DNA of 47,323 nucleotides from Guillardia theta CCMP2712 (Eukaryota; Cryptophyceae; Pyrenomonadales; Geminigeraceae), in NCBI RefSeq assembly GCF_000315625.1, contig NW_005434453.1, positions 23,414-70,736 on the forward strand, given 5' to 3'. The position numbers and the translations under genes are program-made. Position 1 is the stretch's first letter. Each line of letters starts with the position of its first letter. The notes under the pieces are model-generated. The model was not told where the DNA came from. It saw nothing but the letters and a program-made list of their open reading frames with translations, and ran no database searches. This document shows, in pieces, positions 1-9,848 of this stretch.

Positions 1-400
1 GGGAGAGGCGGGTCTTGCCGGAGCATGCGCGGCTATGGCGGCGTCGGGCGTCGGCGTCCCAGCGGGGCTGGATATCAGCAGGGGAGGAGACGGGGGGAAG
101 GAGGGGGGGAGGGGAGGGGGCAGTCGACGGGCTGTCGACGGGGAGGGCGAGGAGGTCGAGGAAGGCGGCGTCAGCGTCGTCCATGTCAGGGAAGAGCAGA
201 GGCTGGAGGTCGTCGGGAAGGGAGGCAGAAGGATGGAGAGTGGGGAGAGCAGGGTCGCAGGGGAGGAGGGAGTTGTAGCGGAGGCCGAGGGCTTCAGAAG
301 GAGTTGCAAAGGGATGGAAGGGGTAAGTTGGATCATATTGAGGTTCCAAGGTGGAAGAATCAGTGTCTGTAAGAGAGAATGGTAGGAACAATGTCATCAT
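1..400 (-). CDS. psq/CENP-B-like HTH protein, copy 1 (C-terminus beyond the left edge)
   Basis: Reads on the minus strand and leaves the window at base 1, inside the stretch CSGKTRLS just before the helix-turn-helix. Only the variable acidic and proline-rich N-terminal part is present, with DDLQPLLFPDMDDADAAFLDLL matching copy 2 at residues around MDDADAAFLDLLALPVDS. The ATG at 400 is the first of two adjacent ATGs, but the frame stays open further upstream, so the start is uncertain. Its first 60 or so residues differ from copies 2-4, so only the C-terminal half is shared by the family. Function is inferred from the other copies: a small DNA-binding protein related to the N-terminal domain of pogo/Tigger/CENP-B proteins, without a visible DDE catalytic domain. 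Confidence 0.6.
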   Translation of the reverse strand, partial: MMTLFLPFSLTDTDSSTLEPQYDPTYPFHPFATPSEALGLRYNSLLPCDPALPTLHPSASLPDDLQPLLFPDMDDADAAFLDLLALPVDSPSTAPSPPPLLPPVSSPADIQPRWDADARRRHSRACSGKTRLS

Positions 401-1780
401 TGAAGAGGGAATGGAGATGAAGACAGCAAAGAAATTTTGGATTCGAAGACTTGTCTGAATTTGCAGATCAGGATGAGAGGGAAACAATTGTTTCACGGAA
501 GTGAATGTTTCCGAAGCAAGTGCAGAGGCAGGAGCAGAGTGAATGTAGCAATGAGTGGGACTAGAGCAGGAGGAGTGACTGCCAAGTGGTGTGGGGAAGG
601 TGAGTAGTGGAGGATGAAGCAGGAGGAGGAGGAGGAGGGGTAAGGGTCAATGCCACGAGTTGAAAGGAGATTCTTTTAAAATGGAGATTGTAGGGTGGGC
701 CAGGTTTACTTCGGACCTCTACCCCTACCCCCTACACTGACTGCTTTTTAGAGGAACCCCCTTGGATGAATAAATTGTTTTTTTTTGTTTTTTTTGGTAC
801 TTTTGATATTCCCCACCTGCTCGTCCCCTACCCCTAAGGTCAGAGTTTTCCTATGTTGAGCTATAGTGCAAGAAGGCTCCCCCCACAGCACCGGATGTCA
901 CAATTCTAATTTTCAAACATTCCCCCAGAACAAAGGACCATCTTCCCCCGAACCCTGCGCACCCTTCCAAGGCCTTCAACGGCCATTTTCCGTGTACAGA
1001 GACGAAATCGTGTCTTTTCGGATCCTCCTATAGGGTGCTCAGTGCCTACAATTCACTCACCAAAGATAAGTTCATACGAGTTGGGCGAGTGTCCGATCGC
1101 TCAGTGACTCCCGCCTTCACCCGGAATAGCCCGGCCCGGGCCCGGCGCCCGGCGCCGCGCCCGGGAGCCGGAAAACCGTGAAATACTGAACTCACAAAGT
1201 AAAGTGACGGAAATAGACAAAAACTGTAGAGCCTCGGAGTACCGCAGTCGGACAAAGAAGGGGTCCTCTTTTCCTTGTGACGAGGAGGGGTCCTGGCCTG
1301 TTGAGGAAAGTTGAAGCGGGGGAACGAGGGCCGAAGTTACCGTTACAAGCACGTGGAGCGGCTGACTGACTCTCCGTGCGAAGAGTCGACCCATTGATAG
1401 CCAAGGTTGGGGCTGATTGCGATAATTTTTTTTCTCGAGATTTTTTTTTCGCAATCAACACTTTTTTTATGCACCGATCGAGACACTACCCGTCATTGAA
1501 AGGGGAAAGCATCGGGACGGGTGGAGACTGAACAATGTTCAAGAAAAAAAAAGATAACACATGGAAACAACCAAGTACCGGACAGGCAGAAAAGTAACGG
1601 ATTCCAGGGGGTGGGGGTGGCGGTAAGAAGTACACCCTTTTCTTGCGATGTTTCGTTGTCCTTGTCGACAGACACGATTTCAGCAGCCCTCCCCCTCCTG
1701 TCCCTAGCCTCTCCCTTCTCTCGTTGAGCTCCTTGTGCCCTATCCTTGTGCACTCTACTTCTGCTCCTCCCCCTACTTCC
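401..1780. other. No supported gene
   Basis: I see no convincing coding region. There are short homopolymer tracts (T runs near 780 and 1440-1450) and a GC-rich self-complementary stretch at about 1131-1172 built of CCCGGGCCCGG-like blocks. The open frames here are short and lack family motifs. Confidence 0.5.
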
Positions 1781-2464
1781 ATGGCCTTCCTTGTCTCCGA
1801 CCTCCTCCCCATCGGCTTCTCCGACGACCTCGACCCCTACTCCCACTGCCCCTTCCTCCGCCTCCCCCTCCCTCCCGCAAGCTCCGGCACAAACTGCGAA
1901 TGTGGATTACACCTTAACCCCCTGATCCCCTGCTACCTCTGCTCTTCTCTCCCTCCCCTGCTCTTCCCTGGCATGGACGACGCTGACGCCGCCTTCCTCG
2001 ACCTCCTCGCCCTCCCCGTCGACAGCCCGTCGACTGCCCCATCCCCTTCCCCCCTCCTTTCCCCCGTCTCCTCCCCTGCTGATATCCAGCCTCGCTGGGA
2101 CGCCGACGCCCGACGCCGCCACAGCCGCGCATGCTCCGGCAAGACCCGCCTCTCCCCCCGGGACAAGCTCGACATCATCAGCCTCTACTACCTGTCCGAC
2201 GTCTCGCCGCTGAGCAGCCGGAGGGCGGTACACCAGTGGGACCTGGCGGTGAGGTACGGGAAGAGCCGGGCGGCGATCAGCAAGCTGCTGAAGCCGGAGT
2301 ACGCGAGGAAGGTGGTAACGTCGGGAGAGGGGGGGAAGGTGAAGAACAAGGCGAAGATCCTGCGGAGGATCAAGGAGGAGGAGGCAAGCAAGAGGGAGCA
2401 GGGAGGGGAGGGAGGGAGAGGCAGGCAGGAGGAGCGGGCAGCAGGAGGACGTCAGCATGTGTGA
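1781..2464 (+). CDS. psq/CENP-B-like HTH protein, copy 2
   Basis: A single-exon ORF of 227 residues from the ATG at 1781; an in-frame ATG at 1643 exists, but similarity to copy 3 begins at MAFLVSDLLP, so 1781 is preferred. The first 130 residues are acidic and Pro/Ser-rich. Then comes a basic helix-turn-helix region starting KTRLSPRDKLDIISLYYL and including LAVRYGKSRAAISKLLKP, the pattern of HTH_psq / CENP-B N-terminal DNA-binding domains (KLxII...A..YGxSxxxISxxLK). It ends in a Lys/Glu-rich tail. No DDE transposase domain follows, so it is either a stand-alone DNA-binding protein or the remains of a pogo/Tigger-like element. About 60 bp of 3' flank (2510-2570) is shared with copies 3 and 4, so the repeated unit extends past the coding region. 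Confidence 0.6.
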   Translation: MAFLVSDLLPIGFSDDLDPYSHCPFLRLPLPPASSGTNCECGLHLNPLIPCYLCSSLPPLLFPGMDDADAAFLDLLALPVDSPSTAPSPSPLLSPVSSPADIQPRWDADARRRHSRACSGKTRLSPRDKLDIISLYYLSDVSPLSSRRAVHQWDLAVRYGKSRAAISKLLKPEYARKVVTSGEGGKVKNKAKILRRIKEEEASKREQGGEGGRGRQEERAAGGRQHV

Positions 2465-4368
2465 CGGAGACACAGTGGCAGGACTGGGGACTATTTGTGT
2501 GTGAGTTTTTGTTGATTTGGAATGAAGGAGAGAAGCCTGGGACGATGTCCGAGACTGGCTGCTGCATGCGGAGTTGTGGGGGAAGGGGGAGAGTGTAGAT
2601 GCGACAGACTGACTGAGAGACTGAAGTACATGTCCAGACTTGCTGCTGCCTCGACTCCGCCACTAATATCAGAGTCGCTGGTGTACCTCTTGACCCCTAC
2701 ACTCCCAGTACTGCACTAATCTGTATGACTCCGACGGCAGCAATCAGAACGCGACTCGGAAGTATCTCAAGCCTGAGGGCCGCTGGGTCTTGCAGTACTG
2801 CCTTGCTCCCTGCTTCCCTCGCTCCCACCCCTGCCTCCTTTCCTTCTTTCCCCTGCTCCCGCCCAGCTGGCTGCACCTTGCATCTATCCCTGACTGTTTC
2901 AACTGGACTACTTTCGTTTGAGTGAGGACAACACCGTTGGAATCGCAGTCAAGAGCTTGCCTGCGAGATCAGTGAGGGAGGCTTGATGCGCAAACTCTGA
3001 TGCCCAACAGGGGTTGTACTCCAGAGGTCTAGTAGCCGTTAGGACCCTTGCTGCCCTTGTGGCTGGAAGAGAAGACCATACTTCTCTTGCTGCCCACTCC
3101 TGCTGAATAAGATTCCTTCCTGCGGGGGCTTGAGCTCGCCTTGGCAGAGCTCTGATAGAATCTTTGACGAGCGGCTGTTTGTAGAGTCCTACTGTTACCT
3201 ACCTAGTCCTACCTGTGGTTGAGGGGTCCGCACTGCTGTAACGCCGCGAGTCTCAGCCCCCGCCGCGTACTGAAGAGAGCGGCCTAGCACAGCGAGCTCA
3301 CCTCAGACTGGACCTACCCAAGGCCCGGTAAGGGACGTGCCAGACCAGTGTGTGTTGGCTTGCCAGGGGGGTCACCGGGTGTGCCAAGTTGTTGTGTGAG
3401 AATAAAGAGAGATAGATCTCCTTCGCACTGCTGCCAGTAGCTTAGCCTTGATCGTCAACTTTGCAAAATCATGCAAACGACTGTTCATACTAGACGGCCT
3501 TAGTAGCAAGGAGCACTAGCCCTAGTCCTTCCCTCCGCACCGTCCTGTCGGCGGACGATTGGATCTTCAGGGGGCCGCAATGTGGACTCTTCAACGGCGC
3601 TGCAGTGCCGCCATCGGCGCACCGTCACTGATACCGTGACAGTGACGGCGGCCGGGCCGCAGGGGATGCCCGGGCGGGGGTCGTCCACTAGGGCATGAAC
3701 TAGGATCAGAGGTGATTCCGAAGTTGAAACGAGGAAGCGACTGAAATAGAGAAACTTGAAACCAACTTATCAGTGGACTCCCGGGGGTCAACCGTCTCAA
3801 CGGCCTCGCTGTGCCTCTAGGGGTCATATGAAGGTAGTTCGGAGGGGTGGTGAAGGATCCGTTACGCAGTTTGCTGACAAGGTTTTTTTTTTACATCAAC
3901 ATTTTTTTTCCACCCACCCACTGCCCCTCAGAGTCGGTGACACATCCGGTACCACCCGTACTCGCTTGGGAGTGGGATAGGTCAACAGCCAGGTGGGGGT
4001 AGTGTGTGATCCTTGTATGGAGGGGTTCAGATCTGATAGGGGTGGAAGGATTCAACTTATCCTGAAGTACCCACCTGTGGTGTAAATAATTCCTAAACAC
4101 AGGGGGTGGAGGGTAGCACGAAGTGGTTAAAAAATCCCTGGCCCACGTCCTCACGCTCGCCTCCTCCTCCTCCACCACCACCAGAACCTCCTCCTCCTCC
4201 TCATCCACTTGACCGCTATCCTCCTCCTCTTCCACCACCACCACCTCCTCCTCTTCCTGTGCTGTTCTCTGCTTTCCTTCCATCTGCTTGTTCCCTCCTT
4301 TCCTTGCTTCTGCTATCCTGCGGCAGTTCAGTTCTCTGTTCACTTGTCCTCTCTCACTGCCCTCTTCC
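2465..4368. other. No supported gene; HTH-unit tail and LTR-like fragment
   Basis: The first 100 bases are the shared 3' tail of the HTH repeat unit. A repeat fragment at 3285-3440 recurs at 7265-7300 and 9717-9800. The stretch 4150-4270 is CT-rich triplet repeat just before copy 3. No ORF shows family motifs. Confidence 0.5.
3285..3440. repeat. LTR-like dispersed repeat fragment
   Basis: Contains GAGCTCACCTCAGACTGG, found again at about 7268-7290, and TGTGAGAATAAAGAGAGATA, found again at about 9754, each with further matching flank. The AATAAA just before the shared end resembles the polyadenylation region of an LTR. The assignment to an LTR is inference; the repetition is directly visible. 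Confidence 0.45.
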
Positions 4369-5070
4369 ATGGCCTTCCTTGTCTCCGACCTTCTCCCCGT
4401 CAGCTTCTCCGACGACCTCGACCCCTACTCCCACTGCCCCTTCCTCCGCCTCCCCCTCCCTCCCGCAAGCCCCGGTGAATGCTGTGGCTGCAGCTTCCAG
4501 CTCTGCTCCTCCCCCCCCTGCGCCCTCTGGCCTGGTTTCGATCCTGTCTTCCCTGCCCCCTCCCTGACCGACGACGTCCAGCCTCTCGCCCTTCCCGTCG
4601 ACAGCCCGTCGACTGCCCCCTCCCCTCCCCCCCTCCTTCCCCCCGTCTCCTCCCCTGCTGATATCCAGCCCCGCTGGGACGCCGACGCCCGACGCCGCCA
4701 TAGCCGCGCATGCTCCGGCAAGACCCGCCTCTCCCCCCGGGACAAGCTCGACATCATCAGCCTCTACTACCTGTCCGACGTCTCGCCGCTGAGCAGCCGG
4801 AGGGCGGTACACCAGTGGGACCTGGCGGTGAGGTACGGGAAGAGCCGGGCGGCGATCAGCAAGCTGCTGAAGCCGGAGTACGCGAGGAAGGTGGTAACGT
4901 CGGGAGAGGGGGGGAAGGTGCAGAACAAGGCGAAGATCCTGGAGAGGATCAAGGAGGAGGAGGCAAGCAAGAGGGAGCAGGGAGGGGAAGGAGGGAGAGA
5001 GGCGGGAGGATGGGGGGAGAGTAGAGCAAGAGTGACGGTCATGGGTACAGGATATCGTAGGAGTTTGTGA
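4369..5070 (+). CDS. psq/CENP-B-like HTH protein, copy 3
   Basis: An intact ORF of 233 residues from the ATG at 4369, chosen because MAFLVSDLLP is where identity with copy 2 starts. The DNA-binding half, from SPADIQPRWDADARRRHSRA through KLLKPEYARKVV, is essentially identical to copy 2. The middle differs: the MDDADAAFLDLL block is replaced by an unrelated Cys/Pro-rich segment and resumes at ALPVDSPSTAP. The C-terminus diverges after REQGGEGG. The shared 3' flank follows at about 5080-5130. Near identity with copies 2 and 4 implies recent duplication. Role is probably DNA binding; no catalytic domain is seen. Confidence 0.6.
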   Translation: MAFLVSDLLPVSFSDDLDPYSHCPFLRLPLPPASPGECCGCSFQLCSSPPCALWPGFDPVFPAPSLTDDVQPLALPVDSPSTAPSPPPLLPPVSSPADIQPRWDADARRRHSRACSGKTRLSPRDKLDIISLYYLSDVSPLSSRRAVHQWDLAVRYGKSRAAISKLLKPEYARKVVTSGEGGKVQNKAKILERIKEEEASKREQGGEGGREAGGWGESRARVTVMGTGYRRSL

Positions 5071-6067
5071 ACCATTTGTTGATTTGGAATGAAGGAGAGA
5101 AGCCTGGGACAATGTCCGAGACTGGCTGCTGTGTGCAGAGGTCTGGGGGAAGCACTTGTGATAGCAAGGCTGACAGGTTTCGGGAGGGAGAGCTTTTAGA
5201 TACCAGCAGTTACTCTGAGACAAGTACAAGTCAGTAAGTTATTTCAAAAGTATGTAGTATGACAGCAGGACTGTAGAAGTGAAGCAAGTTGGGCCGAGGC
5301 TGCTGTCAGACTCTTCTCAGTAGTGTCTGCCTCAGGACGGTTGAAGGATCCGCCGGGCCGATCAGTTCCGGACTGTCAAAGTGGCGGACACGTGCGGCCA
5401 GCCCTTCCAGTCACAATCAACTTGCTAAGCTTCTAAGTGACTGATAGATTTGAGTGGCTGACCAACACACTGACCTTCCTTCCATAGCATATTCACTTGA
5501 CAAGCTCATGATATCTCGCAGGATTCTTGCGGAGCTCCACTCGCTCTGCACCAAGAGGTCACAGTCCGATAGCGCATTATCAGAGAGCAGCTAAGCATGC
5601 AAGACCAGGAGGGAATACGATTGCTTCTTGTTACTTTACTCAAAGCTCCTTCTTTCTTCAGTCAGTGCCCTTTCTTTCTTCAGTCCCTCGGTCTTGTTGG
5701 TTGGAGTTTTCGACAGAATTTTCAGAACTTCAGAAGCTGGTATTTCTTGAGATGACTGCAGACATGCTTCTCGATTGTCTACACTTTTTCCGCTCAAAAA
5801 GTCACGATGACACGCTGAAATCATAAGAGATTGCTGGCCTTCTCAAAGGTCAACGTTTCTCACTTGAGATGTGATCCTCTGGTTTCAATATCTCCGAACT
5901 CGAACGTACATGAGAGTATCCAAACAAGGAGAACAAATCTTGCAAATGCTAAAAACGCAGCGGCAGGAGGTCTCATACATTGTCCCAGGCTTCTCTCCTT
6001 CATTCCAAATCAACAAAAACCTCCACTCCAAAATCTACCATGTTGTATGCGTCACACTACTTTCCCT
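5071..6067. other. No supported gene
   Basis: Holds the 3' flank of copy 3 at its left end and the reverse-oriented 3' flank of copy 4 at its right end (about 5965-6012). Nothing else recognisable. Confidence 0.5.
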
Positions 6068-6764
6068 TCATTCTCTCACCAGACATGCTTGCTCACGCCT
6101 ATCGTCCCTTCCTTCGCCTTCCTGCCTGACCCTCCCCCTGCCTCCCCCTCCCTGCTCCCTCTTGCTTGCCTCCTCCTCCTTGATCCTCCGCAGGATCTTC
6201 GCCTTGTTCTGCACCTTCCCCCCCTCTCCCGACGTTACCACCTTCCTCGCGTACTCCGGCTTCAGCAGCTTGCTGATCGCCGCCCGGCTCTTCCCGTACC
6301 TCGCCGCCAGGTCCCACTGGTGTACCGCCCTCCGGCTGCTCAGCGGCGAGACGACGTCGGACAGGTAGTAGAGGCTGATGATGTCGAGCTTGTCCCGGGG
6401 GGAGAGGCGGGTCTTGCCGGAGCATGCGCGGCTATGGCGGCGTCGGGCGTCGGCGTCCCAGCGGGGCTGGATATCAGCAGGGGAGGAGGACGGGGGGGGG
6501 GGAGGGGGGGAGGGGGGGGCGAGTCGAGGGGCTGTCAACGGGAAGGGCGAGGAGGTCGAGGAAGGCGGCGTCAGCGTCGTCCATGCCTGAGAGGAGCAGA
6601 GACTGGAGGTCCTTTGTGGGAGGAAAACAGGTCAGTCCAAATTCGCAGCTTGTGCCGGAGCTTGCGGGAGGGAGGGGGAGGTGGAGGAAGGGGCAGTGGG
6701 AGTAGGGGTCGAGGTCGTCGGAGGAGCTGACGGGGAGGAGGTGGTCGCCATGAAGGGAAAGCAT
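6068..6764 (-). pseudogene. psq/CENP-B-like HTH protein, copy 4, frameshifted
   Basis: Minus-strand copy. The N-terminal frame (ATG at 6764, MLSLHGDHLLPVSSSDDLDP then MDDADAAFLDLLALPVDSPS) is lost in the G-rich run at about 6490-6520. The DNA-binding half continues in another frame (PADIQPRWDADARRRHSRAC to KLLKPEYARKVV, ending at 6068). It also carries one extra codon, SDVVSPL where copies 2 and 3 have SDVSPL. The break lies in a homopolymer, so a base-calling error is possible; otherwise this is an inactivated copy. The shared 3' flank lies at about 5965-6012. Confidence 0.6.
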
Positions 6765-7834
6765 GGAGGAGAAGGGCAGTGGGCAGGGAGGGCAGGGAGG
6801 GCAGTAAAGAGCAGGAACTTATAACAGGACACGCACCACCCCTTCCACCCCCTCGTAAGAGATATCAATCACCGGTAGTAGGAGTCAGTGATCTTTCTTT
6901 TTTTTTTCGACAACTTTCTTTTTTTTCACATTCAACACTTTTTCTTTGTCGACAACATGGCTACCCCTCCATTCCCCTTCATCCACCCACCCTCCTGCCC
7001 ATAGTCAGATCCCCATGAAAATCCGCCATCTGTGACATGTCCCCCACTATTGAAGCCTCCTGTACCCCTCATTCTCGCCCCGAAATGACCGGTACGCCTG
7101 TTACTTCTGAAATCTTTTGTGTTTCAATCGAAAAGAGTACTTTTGGACCGGCTGTTGTGGCTCATACTTATAGCACGGGTCCTAGGGGGCTAGATAGGGG
7201 GAAGCTATAGCGAGGGATGGGGCACATGACTATGGCCATTGGGTCGGGTCTATATCAGAGCCCTAGTAAACAGAGCTCACCTCAGACTGGACCTACCTAA
7301 GTCAAAGGGACAGCTCGCAAGGACTAGGCTCAGCCTTCACTGTCTATCCCTTAAGCGAGTCAGCCAAAAAATAGCCTCTAGTACATCACATGTAAGATTA
7401 AAACGCGGTACATCTATTTACAGCGGTAGATGTAGGATTCCGGGAGTTGCACTTTCACAGGGATAGACCACAATGTGAGGAATGATCAGCCATCAATATC
7501 ATTCGAAACCATGCTGCTCGAGCTTAGAATGGCGTTGAATGTTCCGACTGGGTCCCCCGCTGAACAACATATCGAACATGGACACTTTGTACTTGACATG
7601 CCATGTACATCTTCTACTATCGTCAGCGGGGTCGCGGGTGTTGTATGCAAGATTGCATAGCCAGTGTCTGCACTAAGGTCAGAACCTTCCTGCCTTTTAC
7701 AGACAGTATCACACTGCTCACCACTAACTCATTCTTCAGATGAGGCGATTGTGCCAAGAAGGTCCCGACATCTCCCCTCCGCAGCCGGAGGTCACAGCGC
7801 TGCGTACAGGGATGAAGCCTGATGATGCACGCAC
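6765..7834. other. No supported gene
   Basis: T-rich tracts near 6895-6950 and a short match to the LTR-like repeat at about 7268-7290. Open frames are short and featureless. Confidence 0.45.
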
Positions 7835-9010
7835 ATGATACCGGGGCATGTTCCTTTCTCACGCGAGTTTGGTTCAAACCCTACAGACCCTTTGTCTCCT
7901 CCTCCTGCCACACCCGGGGAGGATGATCCGGGTCCGGAAGATCTCGATGACAGTGAGCTTTACACTATCTGTGGGAATCGCAAGAAAACGTGTCGAGGTG
8001 CCCAAGGAAAGGAAAGCAAAGAAGACTGCAACGCGAAGTCATGACGATTGCGAAGAAGCGCAGCAAGAAGAATATGGATATCGAATTGTTTGACAAGGGA
8101 GGAAATAATGATGGTATATCAATGCAAGTATATGCGTGATGTGTTTCTGGGAAACGCTATGACTTTCACAGGGGGAAAGATTATCATCCATGCTATCCCT
8201 AACCTGTCCGAAGCGATCATTCAGGATGTAAGTGATATTTCTAAATGTATCAGCTGCGACGTGGTGGAGAGTTGGCTGCATCTGGTTAAGTGGAGATCTG
8301 ACTGCATCCGGGACACTGGTTGTACCAGGCACATGAAGCCTCGGAACATTGACTTTGTCTCTACTTATTTCTATCCCAATCTGGAGTTGCTACATACCAG
8401 TGGCGCGGCATTGGACACCGTGACTGCGACAGGAGGATATGAAGAGCTTTTGCGTTATTGGAAACGCATGCGCAGAGAGGGGTACATGTTTTATTCCCGC
8501 GTTTAAACCCGGACACTGGTGTTTGTTAATTGCCTACATGGGAGAGAGACGAATTACTTGTACACCAACCACGAGTGACGACCATTTGGGGATGCAGATT
8601 GTATGACCCCAACGGAATGACCGGTATCGGCGTTTTGAACCAGAATAGAAGGTATGTGGAACCTGACAACCAACGGAAAAGTACATGGCTTACGACCGGG
8701 TTGCCCTGTGTGGGGCATACATGCTTCTGGAAGTACCTACGCGGCAAATGGCAGGCAGAGGATACGTTAGGGAGGACATACGACAAGCAAGTTATGAGAC
8801 AAGGACAGGTACGCTGATGTTGTATATGAGCAGGTGCATCGCTCATGGTATATCAGCAGGTGCCAATGCAGGAAGAAAGTTGCTGCTGGAGAGGGCATCG
8901 ACAACTTTGGACAGAAGGACATACCCCTCATGCGACAAGGAATAGCAAAGTTGCTGAGGGAGCAGTTCAAGAGGTTCCGATCAGTCAGTGGTTTCATGAA
9001 GCAAAAGTAG
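7835..9010 (+). pseudogene. Decayed unrecognised protein gene
   Basis: Protein-like frames follow one another with stops and shifts: an acidic stretch (PGEDDPGPEDLDDSELYTIC) from 7835, then from 8096 LTREEIMMVYQCKYMRDVFL to RREGYMFYSRV ending at 8506. Pieces then follow in other frames, such as VALCGAYMLLEVPTRQMAGR near 8690-8760 and DIPLMRQGIAKLLREQFKRF ending at 9010. Read together they look like one coding region of 350-400 residues broken by several indels. I do not recognise the family. Lying between repeat fragments suggests a mobile-element or virus-derived gene, but that is inference only. Confidence 0.3.
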
Positions 9011-9848
9011 CACAGAGTGACCGGATGGGACTGACAGGTTCGGCGCTGCCCAGGTGGCAGTCGGGCTGGGCGGCCGTTACAGTGCTAAGTTTCCGAGTTC
9101 GGTAATTAGGTCTCGTCAGTGGAGTGACGGAAGCTCAGCGTTGAAGGAAGAAGCACTCGCTGCCGTGCCCCCGCCGCACCTCCGCGTCGGTCGAGCAGCG
9201 CATCGACGACCAGCGCGGGACGTTCCGCTCCAGGAAGTCCCTGACCGTGCGGCTGCGCAGGGCGGAGTCGCCGACGGGCACGCCGAAGTGGAACGCCTGC
9301 AGGAGTCAGGCATCTATCAGCAGTAGCTACTGCAGTTACTATGGCGCCTGATCGACACGATCCTTGTACTTGGCGTCAAGCGCTGCTCTCTCCTGACCGT
9401 GATTCTTGGCAACAAGCAGAGTGTGAATCTGCTGTAAAGGACCCCTCTGGAGGTCGTCGTTGCAGGAACCGTCTACCCGTGGTGGCCTACCAGCTGAAGA
9501 TGACGGATGAGTCTTGTGGAGTACAACCCGTTGGAAGCAGCCTGCTGGCATGCGAGGACGGGGTTCTCTTCCCTGCGAGAGAGCAAGGTTGCCGCTCGAG
9601 GGGCTGACGGGATTTTCAACATCTAAGGAGGAAAGCTTGTCAACTTCCAAGGAGAGATCACCCCTACTTTCCTCAGCCAAGAGACGGGTACTCCTGTCTC
9701 CTTCCTCGCGCGTTTGTGCCACATCAGTGTGTGTTGGTTTGTTTTGTTTGTTGTGTGAGAATAAAGAGAGATAGATCTCCTCCTGTCACACTGCTTTTCG
9801 CTTAGCAGAGAAATTCCAAAGCAAGTTCTTGTTGAGCTCCGTTGAAGA
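9011..9848. other. No supported gene; coding-like scrap and repeat end
   Basis: A minus-strand scrap at about 9140-9305 reads LQAFHFGVPVGDSALRSRTV with an open continuation to VPRWSSMRCS. It is flanked by unrelated sequence and has no start. The LTR-like repeat end lies at 9717-9800, just beyond the helicase stop codon. Confidence 0.35.
9717..9800. repeat. LTR-like repeat fragment, second copy
   Basis: Shares CAGTGTGTGTTGG and TGTGAGAATAAAGAGAGATA with 3345-3440, with alignable sequence between and after them (ACTGCT...CTTAGC). Confidence 0.5.

Noticed and set aside
1046-1846. Minus-strand ORFs of 69-117 residues
   Set aside because: Composition-driven frames over GC-rich palindromic and poly-T stretches, or antisense of HTH copy 2; no family features.
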